Assembly (NCBI RefSeq): GCF_011050415.1
Contig: NZ_DRFS01000017.1
Span: 124,001 to 188,000 of the forward strand
Direction: 5' to 3'
DNA: 64,000 nt
Source: Halomonas sp.
Lineage (GTDB): Bacteria; Pseudomonadota; Gammaproteobacteria; Pseudomonadales; Halomonadaceae
A program made the translations under genes and the position numbers. The notes below the pieces were generated by a model. That model had not been told where the DNA came from. It saw only the letters and a list, made by a program, of their open reading frames with translations, and made no database searches. Shown here piece by piece: positions 28,151 through 36,412 of the stretch. Position 1 is the first letter of the stretch; every line of letters begins with the position of its first letter.

Positions 28151-29437
28151 ATGGCTGACAGGAAAGCGACATTGACGGTAGACGGTCTAGATAAACCGAT
28201 CGAACTACCCATGTATTCCGGCACACTTGGCCCCGATGTTATTGATGTACGTGGCTTAGGCGCTGAAGGCCTGTTCACCTACGATCCCGGCTTTATGGCC
28301 ACTTCTTCCTGCCAGTCTGCCATCACCTATATTGATGGCGGCAAGGGCGTACTGCTACACCGCGGCTACCCCATTGACCAACTGGCTAAAGAGTCTAACT
28401 TCGTAGAGGTTTGCTACACCCTGCTGTTTGGTGAGCTGCCTAATGACGAGCAGTACGCGGATTTTGAATCGCGCATTCGTAACCACACCATGGTTCACGA
28501 TCAAATCAATAACTTCTTTAAAGGGTTCCGCCGCGATGCGCACCCGATGTCTATTTTGTGTGGCGTTGTAGGCGGCTTAGCGGCTTTTTACCACGACCAT
28601 ATGGACATCACCCAGGAAGAAGATCGTGTCATTAGCGCGATCCGCTTGATTGCCAAAATGCCAACGCTGGCGGCGATGTCTCACAAATATAATGTGGGCC
28701 AGCCGTTCAACTATCCTCGCAACGATCTGAGCTATGCAGAGAACTTCCTCTACATGATGTTCAGCAACCCATGCGAAGAGTACAAAATCAATCCTGTGTA
28801 CGCGAAAGCCATGGACCGCATCTTTATGCTGCATGCGGATCATGAGCAGAATGCCTCTACCTCTACTGTACGCCTGGCTGGCTCCACGGGCGCCAACCCG
28901 TTCGCCTGTATTAGTGCAGGTATTGCGGCACTTTGGGGTCCTGCTCACGGCGGTGCCAACGAAGCCGTTCTGGCCATGCTCGACGAAATCGGTGAAGATT
29001 CCGAAGAGAATATCCAGCGCTTTGTTGATAAAGCCAAAGATAAGGACGACCCGTTCAAACTGATGGGCTTTGGTCACCGCGTATACCGCAATTTCGACCC
29101 CCGCGCCAAAGTCATGAAAGAGACCTGCGACGAAGTACTTGCAGAACTCGGCATGGCCGACGACCCGCAGCTCAAAATTGCTAAGCGCCTTGAGCAAATC
29201 GCCCTTGAAGACGAGTACTTCATCGAGCGTAAGCTATACCCGAACGTCGATTTCTATTCAGGCATTATTCTGAAAGCGATGGGCATTCCGACCAATATGT
29301 TCACCGTGATTTTCGCGGTATCGCGCACCATTGGCTGGATCTCCCATTGGCACGAAATGCTCAGCGAAAGCTATAAAATTGGTCGCCCGCGTCAGCTGTA
29401 TATTGGTCATGACAAGCGTGACTACCCGAAGAAATAA
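28151..29437 (+). CDS. gltA: Citrate synthase
   Basis: A 428-residue enzyme, the length of the hexameric type II citrate synthases of Gram-negative bacteria that are inhibited by NADH. It condenses oxaloacetate and acetyl-CoA, the entry of the TCA cycle. The catalytic residues lie in [19 protein letters not shown] (near residue 230), [12 protein letters not shown] (near 264, first catalytic His) and [15 protein letters not shown] (near 305, second His). It is divergent from sdhCDAB across a large control region, so citrate synthase and the lower TCA enzymes are probably regulated together. It has an AGGAGG ribosome site and ends at a hairpin terminator. Confidence 0.98.
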   Translation: MADRKATLTVDGLDKPIELPMYSGTLGPDVIDVRGLGAEGLFTYDPGFMATSSCQSAITYIDGGKGVLLHRGYPIDQLAKESNFVEVCYTLLFGELPNDEQYADFESRIRNHTMVHDQINNFFKGFRRDAHPMSILCGVVGGLAAFYHDHMDITQEEDRVISAIRLIAKMPTLAAMSHKYNVGQPFNYPRNDLSYAENFLYMMFSNPCEEYKINPVYAKAMDRIFMLHADHEQNASTSTVRLAGSTGANPFACISAGIAALWGPAHGGANEAVLAMLDEIGEDSEENIQRFVDKAKDKDDPFKLMGFGHRVYRNFDPRAKVMKETCDEVLAELGMADDPQLKIAKRLEQIALEDEYFIERKLYPNVDFYSGIILKAMGIPTNMFTVIFAVSRTIGWISHWHEMLSESYKIGRPRQLYIGHDKRDYPKK

Positions 29438-29473
29438 ACTGCATTATGCATAACCGCAGTTTATAGCAGTTTT

Positions 29474-29497
29474 AAAGGCCACCTACGGGTGGCCTTT
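29474..29497 (+). terminator. Intrinsic terminator of gltA
   Basis: A 10-bp stem, AAAGGCCACC / GGTGGCCTTT, with loop TACG and a T-rich end, 36 bases past the gltA stop. Confidence 0.9.
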
Positions 29498-29742
29498 TGC
29501 ATTCATAGCACCCTACTCCCCTGTGACCTTTCTCAGGCGTTTACTAACATATCGCCACATGCCGATGATGAGAACCGCCACGCGGCCTGGTGCTCCCTTG
29601 TGGATCGTTATGCCTGTCATTGAACAATGGCCACTTTCTCGGTTGCTGTGATGAGTGAAAATTAGCATATTTTGCTGCCATGAAAACGCTAGCGTAAGCC
29701 CTAATAGCGCTTGACTTTTGAGCCGGAGCTAATTGATAAAGG

Positions 29743-29765
29743 TTTTCCACACTATCTGTGGATAA
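29743..29765. other. DnaA-box-like pair
   Basis: TTTTCCACA (29743-29751) matches the DnaA box TTATCCACA at 8 of 9 positions. TGTGGATAA (29757-29765) is its exact complement. The palindrome GGTTGTGCACAACC at 29909-29922 includes a weaker 7-of-9 match. No dnaA gene is in this window. Confidence 0.5.
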
Positions 29766-29972
29766 CCCTGTTCACAACCACTTTAAAACGTCCCAGAATC
29801 GCCATGGGCAGTGGGCCAGCCTTAAATTGGTTATTTTTTAACCTATCATAAGCTATTGTTTTTAAAGAGTTTAACTTCTGTTAAAGATTTTTTGCGTCAA
29901 CAACAAGGGGTTGTGCACAACCTTAAAAGCCAAATAGCAAAAGTGGACAAGTCAAGCACAAAATCGTCCAAG

Positions 29973-29993
29973 AAAAGCCGATTTGTGGCTTTT
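29973..29993 (-). terminator. Possible terminator of the tRNA operon
   Basis: AAAAGCC-N7-GGCTTTT, a 7-bp stem about 100 bases beyond the tRNA-Glu 3' end. Read leftward it ends in GGCTTTTCTT; rightward it ends in a T6 run. Confidence 0.5.
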
Positions 29994-30035
29994 TTGTAGG
30001 CAAATTTGTAAACGATAGAAACGCAAATAACCAGC

Positions 30036-30052
30036 ACATGAGAAAACTCATT
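30036..30052. repeat. 17-bp exact repeat, copy B
   Basis: Identical to 20-36 (ACATGAGAAAACTCATT), with the small hairpin ATGAG-AAAA-CTCAT. It lies 39 bases downstream of the tRNA-Glu 3' end in the direction of its transcription. Confidence 0.5.
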
Positions 30053-30090
30053 GCCAGGAAGAGGTCGTTAAGAAAGGAGTCTTAAAATGA

Positions 30091-30166
30091 TGGCGTCCCA
30101 TAGGGGGTTCGAACCCCTGTTACCGCCGTGAAAGGGCGGTGTCCTAGACCACTAGACGAATGGGAC
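30091..30166 (-). tRNA. tRNA-Glu (UUC)
   Basis: A 76-nt tRNA with encoded CCA end. It begins GTCCCATTCGTCTAGTGG, has the anticodon loop CTTTCAC (anticodon UUC) and the T-arm GGGGTTCGAACCCC. It is downstream of and co-oriented with tRNA-Ala, 37 bases away, and probably shares its transcript. It lies close to gltX, which charges it. Confidence 0.97.
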
Positions 30167-30203
30167 GTATAACAAGCTGCTTCACGAACTGCTAGTTAAT
30201 AAT

Positions 30204-30279
30204 TGGTGGAGCCTAGCGGGATCGAACCGCTGACCTCAACACTGCCAGTGTTGCGCTCTCCCAGCTGAGCTAAGGCCCC
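30204..30279 (-). tRNA. tRNA-Ala (GGC)
   Basis: A 76-nt tRNA with encoded CCA end. The acceptor strand GGGGCCU pairs with AGGCUCC, giving the G3-U70 wobble pair that marks alanine tRNAs. The anticodon stem CAACA / TGTTG encloses the loop with anticodon GGC. A strong promoter lies directly upstream. Confidence 0.97.
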
Positions 30280-30301
30280 ACATGTCGCGAAGACGGAGCG
30301 T

Positions 30302-30330
30302 ATAATACTGATTATGCAGGTCTTCGTCAA
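30302..30330 (-). promoter_or_regulatory. Predicted promoter of the tRNA-Ala/tRNA-Glu operon
   Basis: Leftward TTGACG (30325-30330), a 17-bp spacer and TATTAT (30302-30307), followed by the GC-rich discriminator ACGCTCCG, as is common at stringently controlled tRNA promoters. It fits between the gltX terminator and the tRNA-Ala 5' end. Confidence 0.82.
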
Positions 30331-30337
30331 CAAGAAA

Positions 30338-30370
30338 AACGCCAATTCCCAAGGGTAAAGAATTGGCGTT
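30338..30370 (-). terminator. Intrinsic terminator of gltX
   Basis: An 11-bp perfect stem, AACGCCAATTC / GAATTGGCGTT, with an 11-nt loop. Read leftward it is followed by TTTCTTG, giving a GTTTTTC tail. It separates gltX from the tRNA operon promoter. Confidence 0.88.
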
Positions 30371-30389
30371 AAAACACGATCAATCTCAG

Positions 30390-31871
30390 TTAGGCAATAT
30401 CACGAAACTCTTTCTCAAAACGCTTTGCCTGCTTCTTCGAAACGCCACCCAACACCTCAATCGCGTTGCGCAGTCGCGCTCGAGTAACGTCAGACCCTAA
30501 AATCGCCATCGCATCCATCACTGAGGTGCTTGATGTACTACCGGTAATGGCAATAAATACCGGTGCCAGGAAGGCTTTCATTTTTAGCTCGAAGTGTTCA
30601 GACAGTGTTTTCACTTCTGCTAACAACGCCTCTTTGTGCCAAGCCGAAACACCTTCAAATCGCCAGACCAGGAATTGCAGTAGCTTGACCAACTCTTCCT
30701 CATCCAGCTTGACGCTTGAAAATGAATCTTCGCTTAACGTCGGTAGGCCAGAGAAGAAGTGCCCTGCTAGCGGCATCACTTGTGAGAGCGTTTCAACCCG
30801 CGGACGTATCTGCGGTAGGATCTGCTTAACGTACGCCTCATTAAAGGCCCATTCACGCAGCGCACTGAGCAGCGCATCATCATCCAGGTCTTCACGGATA
30901 TACACACCGTTCAACCAAGTAAGCTTCTCAAGATCAAAAACAGGCCCACCCAAGGAGACGCGCTGCACATCAAACTCAGCGATCATTTCTGACAGGTCAA
31001 ATTTTTCACGCTCGTCGGGCATCGACCACCCCATGCGCCCCAAGTAATTGGTAACGGCCTGAGGTAGAAAACCCATTCGACGGTAGTAGTTTATCGACGT
31101 TGGATTTTTTCGTTTCGAAAGTTTAGATTTATCAGGATTGCGCAGCAGTGGCATATGGCAAAGCTCAGGCATTTCCCAACCAAAATACTCATATAACAGT
31201 TGGTGTTTAGGCGCCGAGTTAATCCACTCCTCCCCACGTAATACGTGCGTAATCTCCATTAAGTGGTCATCCACCACATTGGCTAGATGGTAGGTGGGCA
31301 TGCCATCTGATTTGAGCAGAATTTGCGCATCCACTTGCGCCCACTCCACTTCAATCGTGCCGCGTAGCATATCTTTTACAACACACACGCCTTCAGAGGG
31401 CACGTTCATGCGCACTACGTAGGGCCAGCTTTCCTGCTCACGGCGTGCTTGCTCTTCTGCACTTAACGCAAGGTCCGCTGGCTTTAACGCTAGCTGTAAC
31501 CCTGCCGCCTTACGCGCTTCACGCAACTCATCTAGCTCTTCACTGGTGCGATAGCATTTGAAAGCATGGCCAGCGTCTAGCAACTGCTGAGCGTGCTCGG
31601 CGTAGATATCACCCCGCTCGCTCTGGCGATAAGGGCCATGGGGACCACCCACATCTGGACCTTCATCCCACTCAAGTCCCAACCAGCGCAAAGAGTCGAG
31701 AATCATCTGCTCTGATTCGGGAGTAGAGCGCATTTGATCCGTATCTTCGATACGTAGGATAAATTGGCCGCCATGCTGACGCGCAAAACATAGGTTGAAA
31801 AGCGCGATGTAAGCCGTACCAACGTGAGGGTCCCCTGTTGGAGAAGGTGCAATGCGAGTACGTACGGTCAT
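30390..31871 (-). CDS. gltX: Glutamate--tRNA ligase
   Basis: A 493-residue class I aminoacyl-tRNA synthetase. The HIGH-type motif appears as [13 protein letters not shown] near the N-terminus, and the KMSKS-type loop is [13 protein letters not shown] near residue 245. The C-terminal helical anticodon-binding domain covers residues about 320-493. It charges tRNA-Glu, whose gene lies about 220 bases downstream on the same strand. AGGA precedes the ATG, and a TATAAT (31905-31910) upstream may be its -10 box. Whether it also charges tRNA-Gln cannot be judged here. Confidence 0.97.
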   Translation of the reverse strand: MTVRTRIAPSPTGDPHVGTAYIALFNLCFARQHGGQFILRIEDTDQMRSTPESEQMILDSLRWLGLEWDEGPDVGGPHGPYRQSERGDIYAEHAQQLLDAGHAFKCYRTSEELDELREARKAAGLQLALKPADLALSAEEQARREQESWPYVVRMNVPSEGVCVVKDMLRGTIEVEWAQVDAQILLKSDGMPTYHLANVVDDHLMEITHVLRGEEWINSAPKHQLLYEYFGWEMPELCHMPLLRNPDKSKLSKRKNPTSINYYRRMGFLPQAVTNYLGRMGWSMPDEREKFDLSEMIAEFDVQRVSLGGPVFDLEKLTWLNGVYIREDLDDDALLSALREWAFNEAYVKQILPQIRPRVETLSQVMPLAGHFFSGLPTLSEDSFSSVKLDEEELVKLLQFLVWRFEGVSAWHKEALLAEVKTLSEHFELKMKAFLAPVFIAITGSTSSTSVMDAMAILGSDVTRARLRNAIEVLGGVSKKQAKRFEKEFRDIA

Positions 31872-32157
31872 GAAAACGTCCTATTGGCAAATATGCATGG
31901 CGATATTATACGCACCTTAGGCGTAACCAACAGCGTCATGCAGGGAACAACTGAAGCAAGAAAGCGTCAGAGAAATTAACTCAACGTTATTTGTCCACTA
32001 ATGCGCGCTAAAGCACAATCGCTTAGTATGGCTCTGCAACACCCCCTTGAGTGCATACCTCAAGAGTGAGACAGACCAATAACGTATGTTCGTAGCGCCA
32101 CCATTCCGGTGGAAGACATTCAACGAGCTTATTTAGCTCATTCATCAGGAAAACGAA

Positions 32158-32682
32158 ATGGAATCGCTAGGCTCACGTATCAAGCAACTGAGGCTTAGGG
32201 CCAAGCTCAACAAGGCTGCCCTTGCTCGTAAAGTTGGCGTGTCAGATGTCACCATTTCATACTGGGAATCAGGGGCGATTAAACAGATCGGTCACGAACG
32301 CTTGGTTGCGCTCGCTGACGCTCTGGACTGCTCCCTGGCAACACTATTGGAAGGTGATAGCGCTCCAGAGCTATTAACGTTGACCCATACTGGTCCCCTC
32401 CCCTGGGAACAGGTACAGGCAACCACCATTAAGGTCCCCAGTCATTTACCCCTAAATATTGACTGGAAAGCACCTTGCGTCATGGTCACACCTGGTCCAG
32501 ATACAGATTTTTCACCCGTTACCCCTGGTGATTTGCTGTTACTTGGCCCAACACAGGTGTTTCATAAGGCGGGCCACTACGTAGTGCAACGTGACGAGCG
32601 TTTTGTCATTGAGCATTTCGCTAAAGCTCCCAGCGATACATCTATTCATGCAGTACTGTTAGCCCATTGGCATCCTGCCTAA
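32158..32682 (+). CDS. XRE-type regulator with degenerate S24-like domain
   Basis: A 174-residue protein. Residues 1-64 form a Cro/C1-type helix-turn-helix (RIKQLRLRAKLNKAALARKVG then TISYWESG). The C-terminal half resembles the LexA/CI S24 fold around PVTPGDLLLLGP and HYVVQRDERFVIEHF. However, the catalytic Ser expected some eight residues before the GD is replaced (DTDF), and the catalytic Lys after the VV-strand is not seen. It therefore looks unable to self-cleave and may use the domain only to dimerise or sense a ligand. It has a good ribosome site (CAGGAAAA). It converges with the lipoprotein gene six bases away. It is not within a recognisable prophage. The target is unknown. Confidence 0.8.
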   Translation: MESLGSRIKQLRLRAKLNKAALARKVGVSDVTISYWESGAIKQIGHERLVALADALDCSLATLLEGDSAPELLTLTHTGPLPWEQVQATTIKVPSHLPLNIDWKAPCVMVTPGPDTDFSPVTPGDLLLLGPTQVFHKAGHYVVQRDERFVIEHFAKAPSDTSIHAVLLAHWHPA

Positions 32683-32687
32683 AGCAT

Positions 32688-33275
32688 CTACATCCCCGGA
32701 CTCTCTAGCACTTCCACCTGGTCACGCGTTTGTCTTGGCTCACTCCCCACCAAGAAGCGTCGTGAGTAGGTGGCCACTTGGCCCAACCCATGGCGGGATT
32801 GTCTTACAAGCTCTCCCGCCAGGTGCTGGCCTTGGTTGCCGATAATCGCTTGCACACTTTGTGGCTGCACGCTGGCTTCTGCCACCTCAACCCGCACCAT
32901 ATAGCCACCATCAGGCAACCCGCTGCCCGAGCCAAACGGCCCCGCTGCAAAGACACCATCTTCCACGCCTGTGCGTGCCTGCCAGCGCACGCGGCTAATT
33001 TCCCGTTCAACAACAATTTGTAGCTGTGTACCATCGGGTAAGTTGGTTTCACCTTCGACCATCAAACGCCGATCTGTGCGCAGTGAAACATCCGTTGAGA
33101 TAGTCACGTCAATGGGTTCTACTTCTGCCTCTGCAACTTGGGGTTCAGGGGCTGGCGCTTGCTCTGGCTGGGTAGTGGCAACCGATTCACGAGGTGGCTC
33201 TTCTGTATCACCACAGCCAGCCAACAGCGCAACGGATACCACTACTACACCCATACTGTTTATTATATTGCGCAT
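32688..33275 (-). CDS. Predicted lipoprotein, unknown function
   Basis: A 195-residue protein with a lipoprotein signal: a short basic start, a hydrophobic stretch and the lipobox LLAGC with Cys21. An acidic/Pro-rich linker follows (to about residue 50, with repeated Glu-Pro and Ala-Glu). The rest is predicted beta-rich, with VEGETNLPDGTQLQIVVER and LPDGGYMVRVEVAE suggesting a compact beta-sandwich. The residue after Cys is Gly, so outer-membrane sorting is expected if it follows E. coli rules. AGGAG precedes the ATG. I do not recognise a family. The gene converges with the XRE gene at 32158. Confidence 0.75.
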   Translation of the reverse strand: MRNIINSMGVVVVSVALLAGCGDTEEPPRESVATTQPEQAPAPEPQVAEAEVEPIDVTISTDVSLRTDRRLMVEGETNLPDGTQLQIVVEREISRVRWQARTGVEDGVFAAGPFGSGSGLPDGGYMVRVEVAEASVQPQSVQAIIGNQGQHLAGELVRQSRHGLGQVATYSRRFLVGSEPRQTRDQVEVLESPGM

Positions 33276-33421
33276 AAAATCTCCTAAACATTACATGGCC
33301 TTCAGCTTACCACTGCTCAGCCGCCACCACATTGGAATAGCACTTTTAACCGCCGACATTCGCCCACCTTCCGGTACAATGCCCTTATCATGCTAACAAG
33401 ATACTTTCAGGAGCTAGGGCT

Positions 33422-34228
33422 TTGGACATCATTTGGTGGGTGGCATACGTAGCATTGGGCGGTTTTGTCGGCATTATGGCAGGCTTATTAGGCATTGGTG
33501 GCGGTGGCATTATGGTGCCGATCCTCACCTCACTTTTTGTGCTTCAAGGCGTGCCGCATGAACATCTCGCGCACTTGGCCCTGGGCACAGCGATGGCCGC
33601 TATTATTCCTGCTTCGACCGCCAGCCTGCTTTCTCACCACCGCCATGGGGCGGTTCGCTGGGATATCGTGCGCTTTATTACGCCTGGCATTTTAATCGGC
33701 ACGTTTATGGCGACGTTTATTGCAGCATTGATCCCCACGCGAAGCTTAGCCATCTTCTTCGCCTGCTTTATGGTGTTAATGTCGCTACAAATGTTGGCAA
33801 ATATCAAGCCCAAACCAAGCCGTGGGTTACCCGGCCCCCTGGGCATCAGTGGTGTTGGCTTCGGCATTGGCGGTATTTCAGCGTTAGTCGCGATTGGCGG
33901 CGGCTCATTAACGGTGCCCTTCCTGACCTGGTGTAACGTCAAACTCCCCCGCGCAATTGGCACTTCAGCCGCCGTCGGGCTTCCCATCGCCATCGCCGGT
34001 GCACTGGGGTATATCATTAATGGCTGGAGCACCACGGGGCTACCTAGTGCGGCGTTAGGCTACGTTTACCTACCCGCCCTACTGCTTATGGCCCCCTTTA
34101 GCATTATTACCGCGCCGATAGGCGCCAAGCTTGCTCATAAGCTGCCCGTGGCACTGCTTAAGCGCGTTTTCGCGTTTATGTTGATGGGGCTGGCGTTGCA
34201 GATGGTGTATGCGGTGTTTACGGCGTGA
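33422..34228 (+). CDS. Sulfite exporter TauE/SafE family protein
   Basis: A 268-residue inner-membrane protein with seven or eight hydrophobic segments in two halves. Each half has the family Gly-rich motif: GLLGIGGGGIMVPIL near residue 20 and SALVAIGGGSLTVPFL near residue 155. TauE/SafE proteins move sulfite, sulfoacetate or other organic anions; the substrate here is not indicated by neighbours. The start is a TTG preceded by AGGAG at 33409-33413. The gene stands alone. Confidence 0.88.
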   Translation: MDIIWWVAYVALGGFVGIMAGLLGIGGGGIMVPILTSLFVLQGVPHEHLAHLALGTAMAAIIPASTASLLSHHRHGAVRWDIVRFITPGILIGTFMATFIAALIPTRSLAIFFACFMVLMSLQMLANIKPKPSRGLPGPLGISGVGFGIGGISALVAIGGGSLTVPFLTWCNVKLPRAIGTSAAVGLPIAIAGALGYIINGWSTTGLPSAALGYVYLPALLLMAPFSIITAPIGAKLAHKLPVALLKRVFAFMLMGLALQMVYAVFTA

Positions 34229-34287
34229 GGGGGGAACTATACAGGTAGGCTTGGTGAGTTTAGTCAAAACACGCGGAATACAAAGAT

Positions 34288-34650
34288 TTAGACGAGATCG
34301 TCTAACTCGACATTCAGTGCTTTAGCGATACGCTGGAGCACACTTAGCGAGCCGGGCTTTTTACCCGCCTCTATTTCAGAGAGATACCCTTGGCTGATGC
34401 CAACTTTCTCAGCCAGCTCGCCTGCTCGCAAACCACGGTGCTCACGGTACACCTTAACTGGTACAACACCTTCTAAAAGCGCATCAACTACCGTTAAAGG
34501 AAAAGACTCTTCACCCCGCGCTACCACGGCGCTCGCCGCTTGAATATCAACCTGATCTTCCAACCGTTCCAGCAAAGCAAGATAGTCCTGCTCAGCCAAT
34601 ACCACCAACCGCTCGCCGGTTGGGGTATTAATAATTTGTGGTGTGCTCAT
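34288..34650 (-). CDS. Antitoxin with XRE helix-turn-helix domain
   Basis: A 120-residue protein. The N-terminal half binds the toxin in related modules. The C-terminal half holds a Cro/C1-type helix-turn-helix (GLRAGELAEKVGISQGYLSEIEAGKKPGS). I take the ATG at 34650 (MSTPQ), because AGGAGG lies four bases before it; an in-frame ATG at 34671 overlaps the toxin stop and has no such site. It is downstream of the RelE-like toxin gene in the same transcript. This toxin-first order with an XRE antitoxin is known from HigBA-like systems. It is expected to repress its own promoter. Confidence 0.88.
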   Translation of the reverse strand: MSTPQIINTPTGERLVVLAEQDYLALLERLEDQVDIQAASAVVARGEESFPLTVVDALLEGVVPVKVYREHRGLRAGELAEKVGISQGYLSEIEAGKKPGSLSVLQRIAKALNVELDDLV

Positions 34651-34667
34651 GCTGCCTCCTATTGCCA

Positions 34668-34922
34668 TCATTGGTAAACACTACCCCGGGCACCGATATT
34701 AATAATATCCAATACATCGCCATTTTCGTGGATGATCACCCGCCAATCACCTACCCGCAGCCGAATATAGTCACTGCCCTTCAATACCTTCACGTTGTTG
34801 CTCTGGCTTACCGGGTCTTCCGCGTAAGCCTTGATTTTACCCTGTATACGCTGTGACTCTGGCCGCGGCATGCGCTGCAAGACCTTTAAGGCGCTTTTTC
34901 GGTAAGTGATCGTCTTCATCAC
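34668..34922 (-). CDS. RelE/ParE-family toxin
   Basis: An 84-residue basic protein. The segment SALKVLQRMPRPESQRIQGKI, the later YIRLRVGDWRVIIHE and the end GARGSVYQ match RelE-type mRNA interferases, where the Arg of GDWRVI and a C-terminal Tyr or Arg contribute to cleavage of ribosome-bound mRNA. The ORF begins Met-Met, so the exact start is uncertain by one codon. The gene is immediately followed by its antitoxin. Whether it cuts RNA or acts in another way is not shown. Confidence 0.88.
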   Translation of the reverse strand: MMKTITYRKSALKVLQRMPRPESQRIQGKIKAYAEDPVSQSNNVKVLKGSDYIRLRVGDWRVIIHENGDVLDIINIGARGSVYQ

Positions 34923-34930
34923 CCTAATTA

Positions 34931-34975
34931 TAGCTATGAGCTAACATAAAGCGATTAATTTTAGCTGCAGGCTAA
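34931..34975. promoter_or_regulatory. Paired inverted repeats, likely toxin-antitoxin operator
   Basis: TAGCT-ATG-AGCTA (34931-34943) and TTAGC-TGCAG-GCTAA (34961-34975) are both perfect inverted repeats. Their centres are 31 bp apart, about three helical turns, and 15-46 bases upstream of the toxin start. Such sites are expected for autoregulation by the XRE antitoxin. Confidence 0.68.
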
Positions 34976-35333
34976 TTATTCCTTTATAAAATTGGCCTTT
35001 AAAATTTATCAGTACCCAATTTAGGGATGACGTGGGGCTTACACCATTATCCTAAGGCACATTAACAGTATTTTGATGAGATCTTGGGTGGAGCCTAACC
35101 TGCCCTGCGTTGTGAGTGCTGTGACATATACCTCGCTATGTGCTGAACGCCCATTCTTACGTACAATAGCGCGCATACATCACGCCACCTCTCAGAAAGC
35201 CCTCAAGGTGTACCAAGATTTTTGGCACAACAGCCAATATCGCAGCTTGGTACACTGCGGGTACACCAAAGGCATTAATTACCGTATTTAGAGGCAATTT
35301 AGCTGTGCTTAATGCAGCTAGCGATATTATTAA
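34976..35333. other. Intergenic stretch before dusA, nothing recognised
   Basis: About 360 bases between the toxin operator and dusA. A rightward open frame at 35073-35291 has no ribosome site, no family match that I recognise and unusual composition for this genome; it may be chance or a gene remnant. Confidence 0.5.
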
Positions 35334-36347
35334 ATGACTAATTTATTTAAAGAAAATAGTGCAGATAGGGGCAGGCTTTTTTCAGTTGCACCCATGATGG
35401 ATTGGACAACCCGCGATTTCAGGGCATTCGCACGCACCTTAACCAAGCGGACGCTGCTGTATACCGAGATGGTCACGACCGGTGCGATTTTGCACGGGAC
35501 GCCCCGTGAGCGTTTTTTGGGTTACAACGAGGTGGAGCATCCGATTGCGCTGCAGTTGGGTGGCAGCGATACCGGTGAGCTTGCGGAGTGCGCGGCGATT
35601 GCTGAGGCGTGGGGTTATGATGAGGTGAACCTCAACGTGGGTTGTCCGAGTGACCGTGTCCAGAACAATATGATCGGCGCTTGCTTGATGGGCTATCCCG
35701 AAAAGGTCGCGGATGCGGTGCGGGCGATGCAGGCCGCGGTGTCTATTCCGGTGACGGTGAAGTGCCGTATTGGTATTGATGACCAGGATGAAGACGCTGA
35801 CCTTGAGCGGTTTATTGCTATTGTGGCTGACGCAGGCTGCGAGGTGTTCACCGTTCACGCCCGTAAGGCGTGGTTGCAGGGGCTATCTCCAAAACAAAAC
35901 CGCGATGTACCGCCGCTTAATTACCCCCGTGTTCACCGTTTAAAGCAGAGCCGCCCTGAGTTGCATATCGGCATTAACGGCGGGATTAAAACGCTAGCCG
36001 AGTGCCAGGAGCAGCTCACTCATGTAGATAGCGTGATGGTTGGCCGTGAGGCGTATCAAAACCCTTGGCTTTTAGCCGGGGTGGATGAACAGCTGTTTGG
36101 TGAAAAAGGCCCCGCTGCAAGCCGCTTAGATGCGGCAAAAGCGTTTCGGCCTTATATTCAGCAGCGCCTGGATGAAGGCGCGAAGCTGAATCATATTACC
36201 CGTCATCTATTGGGCTTGTTCCAGGGTTGTCCTGGCGGCAGGCGCTTTCGGCGCCATTTGTCAGAATACGCCCATAAAGAGGGCGCAGGATTGCGCCTAT
36301 TTGATGACGCACTTAGCTTGGTGCACGAACCAGAGCTCTTTGTATAA
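35334..36347 (+). CDS. dusA: tRNA-dihydrouridine(20/20a) synthase
   Basis: A 337-residue FMN enzyme that reduces uridines 20 and 20a in the D-loop of tRNAs. The FMN-barrel start VAPMMDWTTRDFRAF, the LGGSDTGELAECA segment and the catalytic Cys in NLNVGCPSDRVQ are clear. VHARKAWLQGLSPKQNRDVPPL is specific to the DusA branch. The length fits E. coli DusA. The start has no good ribosome site, so the first few residues are uncertain. It converges with the catalase gene across a hairpin terminator. Confidence 0.95.
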   Translation: MTNLFKENSADRGRLFSVAPMMDWTTRDFRAFARTLTKRTLLYTEMVTTGAILHGTPRERFLGYNEVEHPIALQLGGSDTGELAECAAIAEAWGYDEVNLNVGCPSDRVQNNMIGACLMGYPEKVADAVRAMQAAVSIPVTVKCRIGIDDQDEDADLERFIAIVADAGCEVFTVHARKAWLQGLSPKQNRDVPPLNYPRVHRLKQSRPELHIGINGGIKTLAECQEQLTHVDSVMVGREAYQNPWLLAGVDEQLFGEKGPAASRLDAAKAFRPYIQQRLDEGAKLNHITRHLLGLFQGCPGGRRFRRHLSEYAHKEGAGLRLFDDALSLVHEPELFV

Positions 36348-36365
36348 GTGCGTTGTATAAAAAAA

Positions 36366-36387
36366 CCCGCTACGCAAGCATAGCGGG
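36366..36387. terminator. Terminator between dusA and catalase
   Basis: CCCGCTA-N8-TAGCGGG, a 7-bp stem. Read leftward it is followed by T7, a strong terminator for the catalase gene. Rightward it ends in CTGGTTTTCC, weaker, for dusA. Confidence 0.85.
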
Positions 36388-36412
36388 CTGGTTTTCCTAA
36401 AAGCGTAACGTA

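Larger units (their letters stand above)
29438..30090. other. Gene-free AT-rich stretch with DnaA-box-like sites
   Basis: A 653-base region between gltA and tRNA-Glu. It holds the gltA terminator, DnaA-box-like sequences (29743-29765 and 29911-29919), a strongly AT-rich segment (29820-29900), a terminator-like hairpin at 29973-29993, and copy B of the 17-bp repeat. A short leftward open frame near 29544-29750 has no ribosome site or recognisable protein and is not called. Confidence 0.65.

Noticed and set aside
29544..29750. 68-residue leftward open frame after gltA
   Set aside because: No ribosome site, and the composition looks non-coding; it also covers the DnaA-box-like sites.
29740..30020. 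Main chromosome origin
   Set aside because: DnaA-like boxes and AT-rich DNA are present, but too few boxes and none of the usual neighbouring genes (dnaA, rpmH, gidA).
35073..35291. 72-residue open frame before dusA
   Set aside because: No ribosome site or known family; perhaps a remnant, but not supportable as a gene.
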